A DNA stretch of 64,000 bases, from the NCBI GenBank assembly GCA_049969475.1, contig JBMFOU010000015.1:1-64000 (forward strand). The letters run 5' to 3'. A program made the position numbers and the translations under genes. The first letter of the stretch is position 1. Each line of letters begins with the position of its first letter. Origin of the DNA: UBA2030 sp049969475. GTDB lineage: Bacteria; Bacteroidota; Bacteroidia; Bacteroidales; TTA-H9. Shown piece by piece: positions 44,522-52,984 of this stretch. The notes below the pieces were generated by a model that was not told where the DNA came from, did no database searches, and saw only the letters and a program-made list of their open reading frames with translations.

Positions 44522-47488
44522 TTATTTAAGATAATGATTAAGCATTTCAATCAGAACTGGCAAGCGGATGGGCTTGGCAATATAATCGTTGCAACCGGCC
44601 CTAAGGGTTTCTTCGCGGTCGTGTATCATGGCGTAAGCTGTCTGGGCTATGATTATTATGTTGGGATTAAATTTCCTAATCCGGGTAGTAGCTTCAAGTC
44701 CACTGATTCCGGGCATGTGTATATCCATGAGAACCAGATTAATCTCAGGGTGCTGATTTAATATTTCCAACACCTGAGGCCCTTCGCGGGCCCATAAAAC
44801 CTCGGCTCCATATTTACGAAGAACTGTTTTGAGAAACTGGAAGTTGCTCTCTGTGTCTTCGGCAACGAGTATGGTTTTTCCTCTCCAGTCCGGGTGTGCA
44901 TTGCCTTGTGAAGTCTCTTTCAAAGGTTCGTCAGTTTTTACTTTTCTGATTGCTGCCGGAATGATAACCTTTACGCGGGTACCTCGTCCAGGCTCGGAAA
45001 CCACGTCGATAGTTCCAGATACCTTATCAATTAAGTCCTTTACGATGGACAATCCAATGCCGGCACCGCCGTATGAACGCGTCATCCCTTCCTCGCCTTG
45101 CCTGAAGTATGAAAAGACATATTGCATTTCTTGATTTGAGATACCTTTACCTGTATCCTCCACCACTAACTCCAGTTGCCTTTTTTCAAAGGTAAGATTC
45201 ACTTGTATAGTACCCTTATCTGTAAATTTTATGGCGTTGGAAATCAAGCAGTGTATCGAGCGCTGGATAATCTCGGCATCTGTGTAAACTTCAAAGTTTT
45301 CATCTGGTTTTATTTCCGTAATCCAATCCAAATTACCTAGTTTCTCTCTAGGAATTAGCCCAAGGAACTCTTCCATCTTTTCCCGAAGTAAATCCGCAGG
45401 ACGCACCCACTTTTTATTCAGTACATACAACCCCGCACGGAGCTTGGAGAGCAAAATAAGATTGTCCCACATCTCGAGGAGGGTGCGCGCACTTTGATGA
45501 ATTTCGCGAATAATAATGCCCCGTTCTTCTTCGTCCATTTCATTCGAAAACACCAATTCTACACCGTTGAGAATTGCATTGAGCGGAGTTCTAATTTCAT
45601 GACTCATCACAGCGAGAAAAGAAGATTTCAGCCGGTCGCTCTCCATAGCCTTATCCAGCGCTTTTTCCAGATTCGCTACCAAAACGTTTCGCTCTGTCAG
45701 GTCTTGAATAATTCCCAAGGTACCCGCAAACTCACCTTTAGCATTGAAATAAGGGCTGGCCGAAACCTGCACTTCTATAGGATTCCCATCTTTTTTGCGC
45801 ATATTTACCGTATAGGTTTCGGCAATACCCCTGCGCCGGTTGGTTGTCAATTGCGCCAATCGGTTAAATTCCTCAGACGTCATGAAGTCTTTTAGGTTTT
45901 TACCTAGCATTTCTTGAGCTTGATAACCCAGCATCAGGCACAGGGCCGGATTAGCGAAAATAAAACGCTCTGATGCATCTACCAGGCCAATGCCCACAGG
46001 TGTATAATCGATGAGTGCTTTGAGCTTCAGTTCATCATCTTGGTGCTTTTCCTGAAGCTCAATAATACGCTTTTCGAGGTTAAGGTTCAGGATGCGAGCT
46101 TCCTTGAGGGCCTGCCTGAATCGTTGCTTCATGCGGCGATAGCGCAATAGAAGCCCAATGATTGTCCCAGCACTAATCAACAAAAGTGCAACTACAGAAA
46201 TCCAAAATTCGAAAGTTTGAAAGGGGGACTTGGTAATCCAATAGACGGGCTTGGCTCTTGTTTCGATAAGACTGAGCAAGACCCTTGCTTCACTAAGCGC
46301 AGTGGATTTTCGGATACTATCTAAAATGGCAGACCGTTGTTGTTGAACGTAATAAAGCGAATCGATTTTTTGGGTCTTCAGATAGTACAAAGCCAATCCA
46401 CCAAAAGTTTGATCTAAAATCCATACATTCCCGGTTTGGTGGGCTAAACGATTGGCCCGGCGAAAATAACCCAGGGCTTCACGAAACCTTCCCAGCCGCA
46501 TCATGTTATTTGCCAGATTATTCAGAGAGCTGGCTAAGGTATAGCTTTCACTTGCCAATTCCCTATAATAAAGCGCTTTTCGGTTGCATTCCACCATTTG
46601 GCTGAGATCTCCCTGAAGATCATAAACATGAGCCAGGCGGGTATAAAGAATTCCCAGATCGGAATACGCCATGACTTCCTCTGCCTGCCTTATATCTTCA
46701 ATAATAATTTTGCGGGCGTCCTCAATTTTACCATGGTCAATCAAAACCTTATTCAGAACATTGCGCGCCTTCAGTGCACTGTTGAAATCCCGTACTTCAA
46801 GAAGACTATCTGACAAACGAGTAAGATAATTAATTGCTTTGTCAACAGAATCAAGAGAACTCAGCGCTATTCCGTATTTGGTCAGGGCAGAAATACGAGT
46901 TTGAGGTTCCTGAGCAAGTTGGTAAGCTTTTAGGGCATATTTTCTCACGAGGTCAAAATCTTTCATACCTTCAAAAAGGCTTGCTAATCTGGAATAAGCC
47001 TTTACCTCACCATCCACATCTCCAATTCTTTCAAAAAGCCTGAGGGCTCGTCCATAATGCTCTGCTGCAAGGGAATAATTCATCTGGGCTAAATGTATGG
47101 TTCCGGAAATAAAATAAGCCTCAGCAACCTCTTTGAGTGTTCCCTTAACAACTAAATACTCTAATGCTCTGATGATATACACACTAGCCCGATTAAAATC
47201 GGAGATCCTAACCATTAAATCAGCGGCCTGAAGCCGGGCCTGTGCCAGGAGATACTCATCCTTAAGTCCGGCTGCGGTCTCCTCCATCATCAAGGCGTAC
47301 TTAAGAGCCGTTTTATCATCTGTGCCTTCAAACAACTTTACCAACTGCCTGCATACTTCATACTTATCATTTCCTTCGGTTTTTGCAAGCTGTGCCAGCA
47401 GGCTCCACGCATCCTCATTGGCCTGAGCAAGCTGTCCGTAGCCAACGAGGAATGCCAGAGTAAAAAACACTAAGTATTTCCTTACCAT
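44522..47488 (-). CDS. Hybrid histidine kinase: TPR sensor - TM - PAS - kinase - receiver
   Basis: 988 residues. A signal peptide ends near residue 23. About 40-400 is TPR-like helical repeats, then one helix at 427-450. A PAS domain (about 488-600), HisKA with H630 (FLAVMSHEIRTPLNAI), HATPase_c, and a C-terminal receiver with phospho-acceptor D922 (LVLMDIHMPGISG) follow. The TPR region is predicted outside the cytosol, and PAS, kinase and receiver inside. No DNA-binding domain is present, unlike the hybrid two-component regulators common in the phylum. It is the first gene of the unit leading into the alpha-glucan genes. Confidence 0.9.
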   Translation of the reverse strand: MVRKYLVFFTLAFLVGYGQLAQANEDAWSLLAQLAKTEGNDKYEVCRQLVKLFEGTDDKTALKYALMMEETAAGLKDEYLLAQARLQAADLMVRISDFNRASVYIIRALEYLVVKGTLKEVAEAYFISGTIHLAQMNYSLAAEHYGRALRLFERIGDVDGEVKAYSRLASLFEGMKDFDLVRKYALKAYQLAQEPQTRISALTKYGIALSSLDSVDKAINYLTRLSDSLLEVRDFNSALKARNVLNKVLIDHGKIEDARKIIIEDIRQAEEVMAYSDLGILYTRLAHVYDLQGDLSQMVECNRKALYYRELASESYTLASSLNNLANNMMRLGRFREALGYFRRANRLAHQTGNVWILDQTFGGLALYYLKTQKIDSLYYVQQQRSAILDSIRKSTALSEARVLLSLIETRAKPVYWITKSPFQTFEFWISVVALLLISAGTIIGLLLRYRRMKQRFRQALKEARILNLNLEKRIIELQEKHQDDELKLKALIDYTPVGIGLVDASERFIFANPALCLMLGYQAQEMLGKNLKDFMTSEEFNRLAQLTTNRRRGIAETYTVNMRKKDGNPIEVQVSASPYFNAKGEFAGTLGIIQDLTERNVLVANLEKALDKAMESDRLKSSFLAVMSHEIRTPLNAILNGVELVFSNEMDEEERGIIIREIHQSARTLLEMWDNLILLSKLRAGLYVLNKKWVRPADLLREKMEEFLGLIPREKLGNLDWITEIKPDENFEVYTDAEIIQRSIHCLISNAIKFTDKGTIQVNLTFEKRQLELVVEDTGKGISNQEMQYVFSYFRQGEEGMTRSYGGAGIGLSIVKDLIDKVSGTIDVVSEPGRGTRVKVIIPAAIRKVKTDEPLKETSQGNAHPDWRGKTILVAEDTESNFQFLKTVLRKYGAEVLWAREGPQVLEILNQHPEINLVLMDIHMPGISGLEATTRIRKFNPNIIIIAQTAYAMIHDREETLRAGCNDYIAKPIRLPVLIEMLNHYLK

Positions 47489-47507
47489 TCAGATTTTTAT
47501 TGAATCT

Positions 47508-47515
47508 CAAAATTA
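47508..47515 (-). promoter_or_regulatory. -7 promoter element for the hybrid kinase gene
   Basis: The minus strand reads TAATTTTG, a perfect match, 20 bases before the ATG. A TTTTG lies farther upstream at slightly short spacing. Confidence 0.65.
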
Positions 47516-47583
47516 ATCAGAAAATAACACAAAATCGTGTGAGCGAATGAGAATGCCCCAAAAATTGCTTTGGGCAAAAATTA

Positions 47584-47591
47584 TACTTTTG
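47584..47591 (+). promoter_or_regulatory. -7 promoter element for glmM
   Basis: TACTTTTG, a perfect match, 25 bases before the ATG at 47616. A TTG at 47565-47567 is a possible -33 box (16-base spacing). Confidence 0.65.
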
Positions 47592-47615
47592 CTTATCGAA
47601 ATAAAACAACAGTTC

Positions 47616-49004
47616 ATGACGCTTATTCGCTCCATATCGGGTATCCGGGGCACGATCGGAGGAGCTCCGGGTGAAGGCCTTACGCCCGTTGATGCCGTAA
47701 AATATACTTCGGCATTTTGTGCCTTTGTCAAAGAAAAAACTGGCCATTCCACCCCACACATAGTACTAGGGCGAGACGCGAGGATATCAGGGCCTGCCCT
47801 CTCGTCATTGGTATCTGCCACCCTTCAATTTTTAGGGGCTCGGGTAACCGATATCGGGCTGACCACCACTCCTACAACCGAAATGGCCGTAACAGCGCTT
47901 GGGGCCGACGGTGGCATTATTCTGACAGCCAGCCACAACCCCATGCAGTGGAATGCGCTGAAACTCCTGAACGAGAAAGGGGAATTTATCTCAGCAGCCG
48001 ATGGTGCCCGTGTACTCGAACTGGCCGAGAAAGAATCTTTTGTATTTGCTCCCGTCGATCGGCTTGGTACTTATGAGGTACGAAACGACCTGCTCGACTA
48101 CCACATTCAGAGAATACTTGAACTCAGGCTGGTGGACAGGGAAGCTATTGCCCGAAAGAATTTCAGGGTTGCCGTAGATGCGGTGAATTCTGCAGGAGGA
48201 CTTGCCATACCCCGCCTGCTACAAGCGCTGGGAGTCAACGATGTTTTATGTCTCTACTGCGAGCCCAACGGACGTTTTGCCCACAATCCCGAACCTTTGC
48301 CCGAGCATCTGACGGAGATTTCGGAACTCATCCGGGCCCAAGGGGCCGATTTGGGCATCGTGGTAGACCCCGATGTAGACCGGCTAGCTCTGGTGTGCGA
48401 AGATGGAACCCTGTTTGGAGAAGAATACACCCTGGTAGCAGTAGCCGACTACGTTCTCAGGCATCAGGGCGGTCATACGGTTTCGAATCTCTCTTCCACC
48501 CGTGCCCTTAGAGATATTACAGAAAAAGCCGGCTATCAGTATTTTGCGGCTGCTGTGGGCGAGGTGAATGTGGTTGAAAAAATGAAGGAAGTGAAAGCCG
48601 TGATTGGAGGAGAAGGCAACGGAGGGGTTATTTATCCTGAACTTCATTACGGACGCGATGCCCTGGTGGGTGTAGCTCTTTTCCTGAGCCATTTGGCCCA
48701 CACCGGCCTGAAAACTTCCGAACTCCGCAAGACCTACCCCGACTACTTTATTTCCAAAAACAAAATCGATCTTAAGCCTGGAACCGATACCCAGGCTCTG
48801 CTTCAAGAAATGACCCGGCGCTACCATCACCTGCCCCACTCTACCATCGACGGCCTGAAGCTTGAATTTGACAACGAATGGGTGCATCTGCGTCGGTCAA
48901 ACACCGAACCCATCATCCGGGTATATGCAGAAAGCACCTCAGAAGAGAGAGCCAGGCAGCTGGCATTGCGAATTATGGATGAAATTCAATCGCTTACAGC
49001 CTGA
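47616..49004 (+). CDS. glmM: Phosphoglucosamine mutase (alpha-D-phosphohexomutase family)
   Basis: 462 residues from ATG 47616. Active-site loop TASHNP with phosphoserine S106, metal loop DPDVDRLA, sugar loop GEGNGGV and phosphate-binding RRSNTEPIIRVY at the C-terminus. It converts glucosamine-6-P to glucosamine-1-P for UDP-GlcNAc synthesis, though some Bacteroidota members act as phosphogluco/mannomutases. An earlier ATG at 47547 would overlap the promoter. It is divergent from the hybrid kinase. Confidence 0.88.
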   Translation: MTLIRSISGIRGTIGGAPGEGLTPVDAVKYTSAFCAFVKEKTGHSTPHIVLGRDARISGPALSSLVSATLQFLGARVTDIGLTTTPTTEMAVTALGADGGIILTASHNPMQWNALKLLNEKGEFISAADGARVLELAEKESFVFAPVDRLGTYEVRNDLLDYHIQRILELRLVDREAIARKNFRVAVDAVNSAGGLAIPRLLQALGVNDVLCLYCEPNGRFAHNPEPLPEHLTEISELIRAQGADLGIVVDPDVDRLALVCEDGTLFGEEYTLVAVADYVLRHQGGHTVSNLSSTRALRDITEKAGYQYFAAAVGEVNVVEKMKEVKAVIGGEGNGGVIYPELHYGRDALVGVALFLSHLAHTGLKTSELRKTYPDYFISKNKIDLKPGTDTQALLQEMTRRYHHLPHSTIDGLKLEFDNEWVHLRRSNTEPIIRVYAESTSEERARQLALRIMDEIQSLTA

Positions 49005-49057
49005 CTCATGGTTGTAAATGGTATTTTTATTTTACCTTCGCCCACAAACCCTTTGCT

Positions 49058-49318
49058 ATGCCCCGCAAAAAGTCGAAAAAACGCAAACAGGTCAGATACA
49101 GGAAAGTAACTTTCAAACTGACCTCTCAGCAAATGAAATCGCTCGAAAATTTTTGCACTCGCCGGGGGACTTCACCCATTAAGTTTATTAAAAAACACCT
49201 GGAACCATTTCTTACCCAATATCGCGACATTAAACCAGTGCCTCCTCCAAATCATCGGCAACTCACTATTTTCGACCAAATTTCGGAAGTAGGGGAAACC
49301 ACCCTCAGATACCATTGA
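49058..49318 (+). CDS. Small basic conserved-looking protein
   Basis: 86 residues. The first 20 are strongly basic (MPRKKSKKRKQVRYRKVTFK), followed by a predicted helix (LTSQQMKSLENFCTRRGTSPIKFIKKHLEPFL) and a Pro-rich tail. The helical part looks like a ribbon-helix-helix-like or small DNA-binding region, but that is only a resemblance. TACCTTCG at 49033-49040 is a one-mismatch -7 element 18 bases before the ATG. The last 14 bases overlap the end of recR on the other strand. Confidence 0.6.
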   Translation: MPRKKSKKRKQVRYRKVTFKLTSQQMKSLENFCTRRGTSPIKFIKKHLEPFLTQYRDIKPVPPPNHRQLTIFDQISEVGETTLRYH

Positions 49319-49931
49319 GTGAGGCTTCGTAAGGCTGGCGGTTGAGTATACTGCGGCCCAGGGTTACTTCATCGGTATATTCCAACTCATCGCCCACTGC
49401 AACACCCCGGGCAATAGTCGAAAAGCGCACATCGAAAGGCTTTAGCTTCTTGTATATGTAGAAGACTGTAGTGTCGCCTTCCATATTGGCAGGGAGGGCA
49501 AATACTATTTCTGCTATTTTGCCTTCAGCTACCCGAGAAGTCAAGCTTTCAATATTAAGATCAGCCGGACTTTTTCCTTCAAAAGGCGAAATTTTTCCCC
49601 CTAGGACATGATACAAGCCCCGGAATTGTCCTGTATTTTCGATGGCCATCACATCCCGGGCCGATTCCACCACACAAACCAGACTTTCGTCGCGGGAGGT
49701 ATCGCTACAAATGGAACACACCTCATCGTCGCTGATGTTATGACAGACCGTACAATATCGAATATTCTGCCTAAGATCGATGAGAGACTGACCCAGTCGG
49801 GTAATCACAGGCTCGGGCTGGCTGAGCATGTGCAGACAAAGTCTGAGGGCAGTCTTTCGACCTATGCCCGGCAACCTTGACAATTCGATAACGGCGTTTT
49901 CCAGAAGTTTCGATGGGTAGGTATTCAACAT
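49305..49931 (-). CDS. recR: Recombination protein RecR
   Basis: 208 residues. HhH motif LSRLPGIGRKTALRL near the N-terminus, a C4 zinc finger (CTVC...CSIC) at about 60-80, then a Toprim domain (VCVVESARDVMAIENTG, YHVLGGKISPFEG). RecR acts with RecO in RecFOR gap repair, loading RecA on SSB-coated DNA. All family landmarks are intact. Confidence 0.93.
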   Translation of the reverse strand: MLNTYPSKLLENAVIELSRLPGIGRKTALRLCLHMLSQPEPVITRLGQSLIDLRQNIRYCTVCHNISDDEVCSICSDTSRDESLVCVVESARDVMAIENTGQFRGLYHVLGGKISPFEGKSPADLNIESLTSRVAEGKIAEIVFALPANMEGDTTVFYIYKKLKPFDVRFSTIARGVAVGDELEYTDEVTLGRSILNRQPYEASLNGI

Positions 49932-50026
49932 TCAGTGTTTTTCGAACAATAAATAAGACCCGGAGATCCCGGTTATGCCATGCAAAATTATTCCAATTTT
50001 GCATGGCTAAAAAAACTCACCTGACC

Positions 50027-50836
50027 ATGCATATATCCATCACCAGCGCATCCCTGCTCCGTTCAGGATTTTTCGGTCTAATATTTGCCCTTTCTCTTAG
50101 TGCCTTATCAGTTAATGCCCAGGAGTCAATAAATCAAACCGATGCTCAGGGTAAAAAACAGGGAATCTGGAAAAAGACTTTCCCCAATGGAAAAATTCGT
50201 TACGAGGGGCGTTTCGAACAGGGGATTCCGGTAGGAGAATTCAAACATTATCATGAAAACGGGAAGCTCAAGGCCATTGTGCGCCATGCAGGCGACGGAC
50301 AAAGAGCTGAGGCTGAACTATACAATGAAGATGGATTGCTCACGGCCCGGGGTTCTTATTTTAGGGAGCAGAAAGACGGTGAATGGAAATACTTTATTCC
50401 GGGAAAAAAACTTTTGAGCGCTGTAGAATTCTGGCAAGCAGGACAGCCTGCAGGGACCTGGAAAATTTATTTTTTAAATGATACCGTGGTAAGTGAATAC
50501 TGGAGCTATGCCGGAGGCAAAAAGCAAGGGCCCTGGCGGCAATTTTTTATCGATTCCTCTCCCCGCCTCGAAGCTAATTATAATAATGATGAGCTGGACG
50601 GAAAATACCGAGTATTTTATCCGGGAGGCAAAATACGGGTAGAGGGCCTCTATAACCGCGGTTTACGTGTAGGTGAATGGAAATATTACACGGAAGATGG
50701 ACAACTGAAACGCCGAGAATGGTACGAGCAAGGAACGCAGGTGAAGGAAGAAATCCTTATTCCCGATTCCGACGAACCTGATACTCCGCTCGATCCCACG
50801 CTCGACCCTGAAAAATCGCAGGAAAATCCCTATTAA
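50027..50836 (+). CDS. Exported MORN-repeat protein (YwqK-like)
   Basis: 269 residues from ATG 50027; ATG 50003 is also possible but lies only two bases past a -7-like CAATTTTG at 49994-50001. A signal peptide (SGFFGLIFALSLSALSVNAQ) is followed by seven or eight repeats of the type KTFPNGKIRYEGRFEQGIPVG / YYTEDGQLKRREWYEQG, the MORN_2/YwqK pattern. The acidic tail is Pro- and Asp-rich. Database names call these toxin-antitoxin antitoxins, but no toxin gene lies here. It is probably an envelope protein of unknown role. Confidence 0.78.
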   Translation: MHISITSASLLRSGFFGLIFALSLSALSVNAQESINQTDAQGKKQGIWKKTFPNGKIRYEGRFEQGIPVGEFKHYHENGKLKAIVRHAGDGQRAEAELYNEDGLLTARGSYFREQKDGEWKYFIPGKKLLSAVEFWQAGQPAGTWKIYFLNDTVVSEYWSYAGGKKQGPWRQFFIDSSPRLEANYNNDELDGKYRVFYPGGKIRVEGLYNRGLRVGEWKYYTEDGQLKRREWYEQGTQVKEEILIPDSDEPDTPLDPTLDPEKSQENPY

Positions 50837-50877
50837 CACCACATTAATGCCCAATAAATCAGCTGTTTAGCTGTTAG

Positions 50878-50908
50878 TTGTACAACCCGGAATAAAATTG
50901 TACTTTTG
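50878..50908 (+). promoter_or_regulatory. Full promoter for dnaN
   Basis: TACTTTTG at 50901-50908 is a perfect -7 element, and TTG at 50878-50880 gives the usual spacing of 20 bases. It lies 47 bases before the dnaN ATG. Confidence 0.75.
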
Positions 50909-50955
50909 TTGTTCAACAACAAAATTGAAGCAGTAAACCCAAAATAATTCAACCC

Positions 50956-52077
50956 ATGAGATTTATCATTTCGAGCGCCGCACTTCTGAAGAGTCTGCAA
51001 ACCATAAGCGGGGTAGTAACTACGAGCAATACTTTGCCCATTCTCAACAATTTTTATTTTAAACCTGAAGGCGAAGATCTAATCATTACGGCGAGCGATA
51101 CCGAAACCACGATGAGCATCAGGGTTACCCCCTCGATGATGGAAGAGCCCATTGAGGTGTGCATGCCGGCTAAAATTCTGCTGGAAACGCTCAAAACCTA
51201 TCATGAAACACCACTCACCTTTACAGTAAATCCAAATACTTTTCAGGTTGACATAGTTTCAGAAAACGGTCGTTTCAAACTGGCAGGTCAGAATCCCGAG
51301 ATGTGGCCACAGATGCCCCAGATTGAGAATCAGGCCCATGTAAATATTAAAGGACATGTGCTGGTTAGAGCCATCACCAAAACCATCTTTGCCACCGGTT
51401 TAGATGAAGTAAGGCCACAAATGGCAGGGGTATTGTTCCAGTTCACCCCTGAAGAAGCCACCATGGTAGCCACCGACGCCCATAAGATGGTGCGCATGCG
51501 TCACCTGGGTACCCATTCGGAATCATCGCTTTCTTTCATCATGCCGAAGAAACCTCTTATGCAGCTCAAAAGCACTGTGCCTGCCGATGATACAGAAGTA
51601 CTCATTGAATACAACGAATCCAACGCCCGATACACCTTCGACAATATCGTACTTACCTGCCGCCTGATCGAAGGGAAATATCCCAACTACGAGGCAGTCA
51701 TTCCTCGCAATAACCCCATACAGGTCATTGTGGACCGGGCCGCATTGATAGCCTCCATCCGGCGTGTCTCGATTTACGGCAACCAGAGCACACACCAGAT
51801 GCGCTTCATAGCTACAGGCCAGAAGCTCACCCTTCAAGCCGAAGATGTAGACTTCGAAAATTCGGCAACTGAAGAACTCGCCTGCCTCCATGAAGGTGAT
51901 GACATTGAAATAGGATTCAACAGCAAGTTTCTATTGGAAATACTGTCCAACCTCGAAACAAACAATATAAGGTTTGAGCTATCCAGCCCCTCAAGAGCCG
52001 GACTCATCATCCCCGAAACGGAAGAACCCACCGAAGAAGACCTTCTGATGCTACTTATGCCCATTATGGTGGCCTAA
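50956..52077 (+). CDS. dnaN: DNA polymerase III sliding clamp (beta subunit)
   Basis: 373 residues, the normal length. Three repeated clamp domains are apparent; it opens MRFIISSAALLKSLQTISGVV and ends EEDLLMLLMPIMVA, close to the conserved C-terminal M-P-x-R/V region. It tethers the replicative polymerase to DNA. It is not next to dnaA or recF here, as is common in the phylum. A terminator follows 25 bases after the stop. Confidence 0.93.
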   Translation: MRFIISSAALLKSLQTISGVVTTSNTLPILNNFYFKPEGEDLIITASDTETTMSIRVTPSMMEEPIEVCMPAKILLETLKTYHETPLTFTVNPNTFQVDIVSENGRFKLAGQNPEMWPQMPQIENQAHVNIKGHVLVRAITKTIFATGLDEVRPQMAGVLFQFTPEEATMVATDAHKMVRMRHLGTHSESSLSFIMPKKPLMQLKSTVPADDTEVLIEYNESNARYTFDNIVLTCRLIEGKYPNYEAVIPRNNPIQVIVDRAALIASIRRVSIYGNQSTHQMRFIATGQKLTLQAEDVDFENSATEELACLHEGDDIEIGFNSKFLLEILSNLETNNIRFELSSPSRAGLIIPETEEPTEEDLLMLLMPIMVA

Positions 52078-52102
52078 AGAATAAAGAAAAACACAACTCG
52101 TT

Positions 52103-52140
52103 AAAAAAGCTGTCCGAAAACTGAGGGCAGCTTTTTTTTT
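52103..52140 (+). terminator. Terminator after dnaN
   Basis: AAAAAAGCTG (52103-52112) pairs with CAGCTTTTTT (52128-52137), followed by further T. Confidence 0.85.
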
Positions 52141-52490
52141 GATTGTTTTTACATGGCAGTACAAATCACTAAATTCATTGGCAATCATAAAAATAGATAG
52201 CGAAGTAAGAGGACTTGTTGCTCCCAAAAACAGGTCTGGCTAGCTGCGCCAGCATGCGGAGGCTTCGCAAGTGTTAATGATTGCTGATATTCACGACCTT
52301 TGATGCCAAAGTATCACCTGATTTATAACCCAGAAAAAGATTCAAACCTATCGACTCCGAAGAAATCGCACTCAAGATAGCAAACTCCAAACTCCATCTT
52401 TATATTCTCTTATCTGCTTCAGTGGTTTATCGTTTTCTTTCACATATAAAATCAAATTTACCTTCGTTGAGCGTTTCCTGATTTTTATAA
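52141..52490. other. Intergenic stretch between dnaN and the ferredoxin gene
   Basis: About 350 bases with no recognisable gene or RNA. CTGGC...GCCAG near 52235-52252 is a small inverted repeat. The two flanking genes end here from opposite directions. Confidence 0.4.
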
Positions 52491-52527
52491 AAAAGCCGCC
52501 GGCAGGAGGTCCTGCCGACGGCTTTCA
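52491..52527 (-). terminator. Terminator after the ferredoxin gene
   Basis: AGCCGCCGGCAGGA (52494-52507) pairs, with one mismatch, with TCCTGCCGACGGCT (52510-52523). On the minus strand it is followed by six T. It lies about 30 bases past the ferredoxin stop. Confidence 0.85.
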
Positions 52528-52553
52528 GCTAGATAAGCACCCGTTGGGTAAAA

Positions 52554-52724
52554 TTATTCAGCGGGATGGATAGCCTCGGTGGGGCACACTTCTGCGCAGC
52601 TACCGCAGTCGGTGCAGACATCGGGGTCAATTTTGTAGATATCACCCTCGGAAATAGCTCCTACGGGGCACTCGTCGATGCAGGTACCGCAAGCGACGCA
52701 GTCTTCGGTAATTACGTATGCCAT
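52554..52724 (-). CDS. 2[4Fe-4S] ferredoxin
   Basis: 56 residues, short but certain. Two CxxCxxCxxxCP clusters are visible: CVACGTCIDECPVGAI and CTDCGSCAEVCPTEAI. It begins MAYVITED. It carries electrons at low potential in the cytosol. It is divergent from korAB, whose enzyme needs ferredoxin as electron acceptor, so a partnership is plausible. A full promoter lies 30-58 bases upstream. Confidence 0.95.
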   Translation of the reverse strand: MAYVITEDCVACGTCIDECPVGAISEGDIYKIDPDVCTDCGSCAEVCPTEAIHPAE

Positions 52725-52753
52725 GTTGGTTGAGTTTTGCGGGTTTGACGCTA

Positions 52754-52782
52754 CAAATTTAGAAGTTTTAAAAGTAGCTCAA
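52754..52782 (-). promoter_or_regulatory. Full promoter for the ferredoxin gene
   Basis: On the minus strand TAAATTTG (52754-52761) is a perfect -7 element, with TTG about 18 bases farther upstream. Confidence 0.7.
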
Positions 52783-52951
52783 GATAATTACTGGAAATTT
52801 ATAATGCATCTAAATAAATGCATGCAAAAACATCTATATGAACCCACCTGATGCAAACGTTTGCTGAAAATCCGAGAGATAGCCCTAACCGGCAGGGCAA
52901 CCGACCTTACGAACGCTGAAAATCATGGTTTTTTATTCGCAAATAACCTTA

Positions 52952-52959
52952 TACCTTTG
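52952..52959 (+). promoter_or_regulatory. -7 promoter element for korAB
   Basis: TACCTTTG, a perfect match, 25 bases before the korA ATG. Confidence 0.65.
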
Positions 52960-52984
52960 CCCCACTTTTTGAAACCAAAACGAT

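Noticed and set aside
50003..50836. Toxin-antitoxin module (YwqK-type antitoxin name)
   Set aside because: No toxin gene is adjacent, and the protein has a signal peptide and MORN repeats that fit an envelope role.
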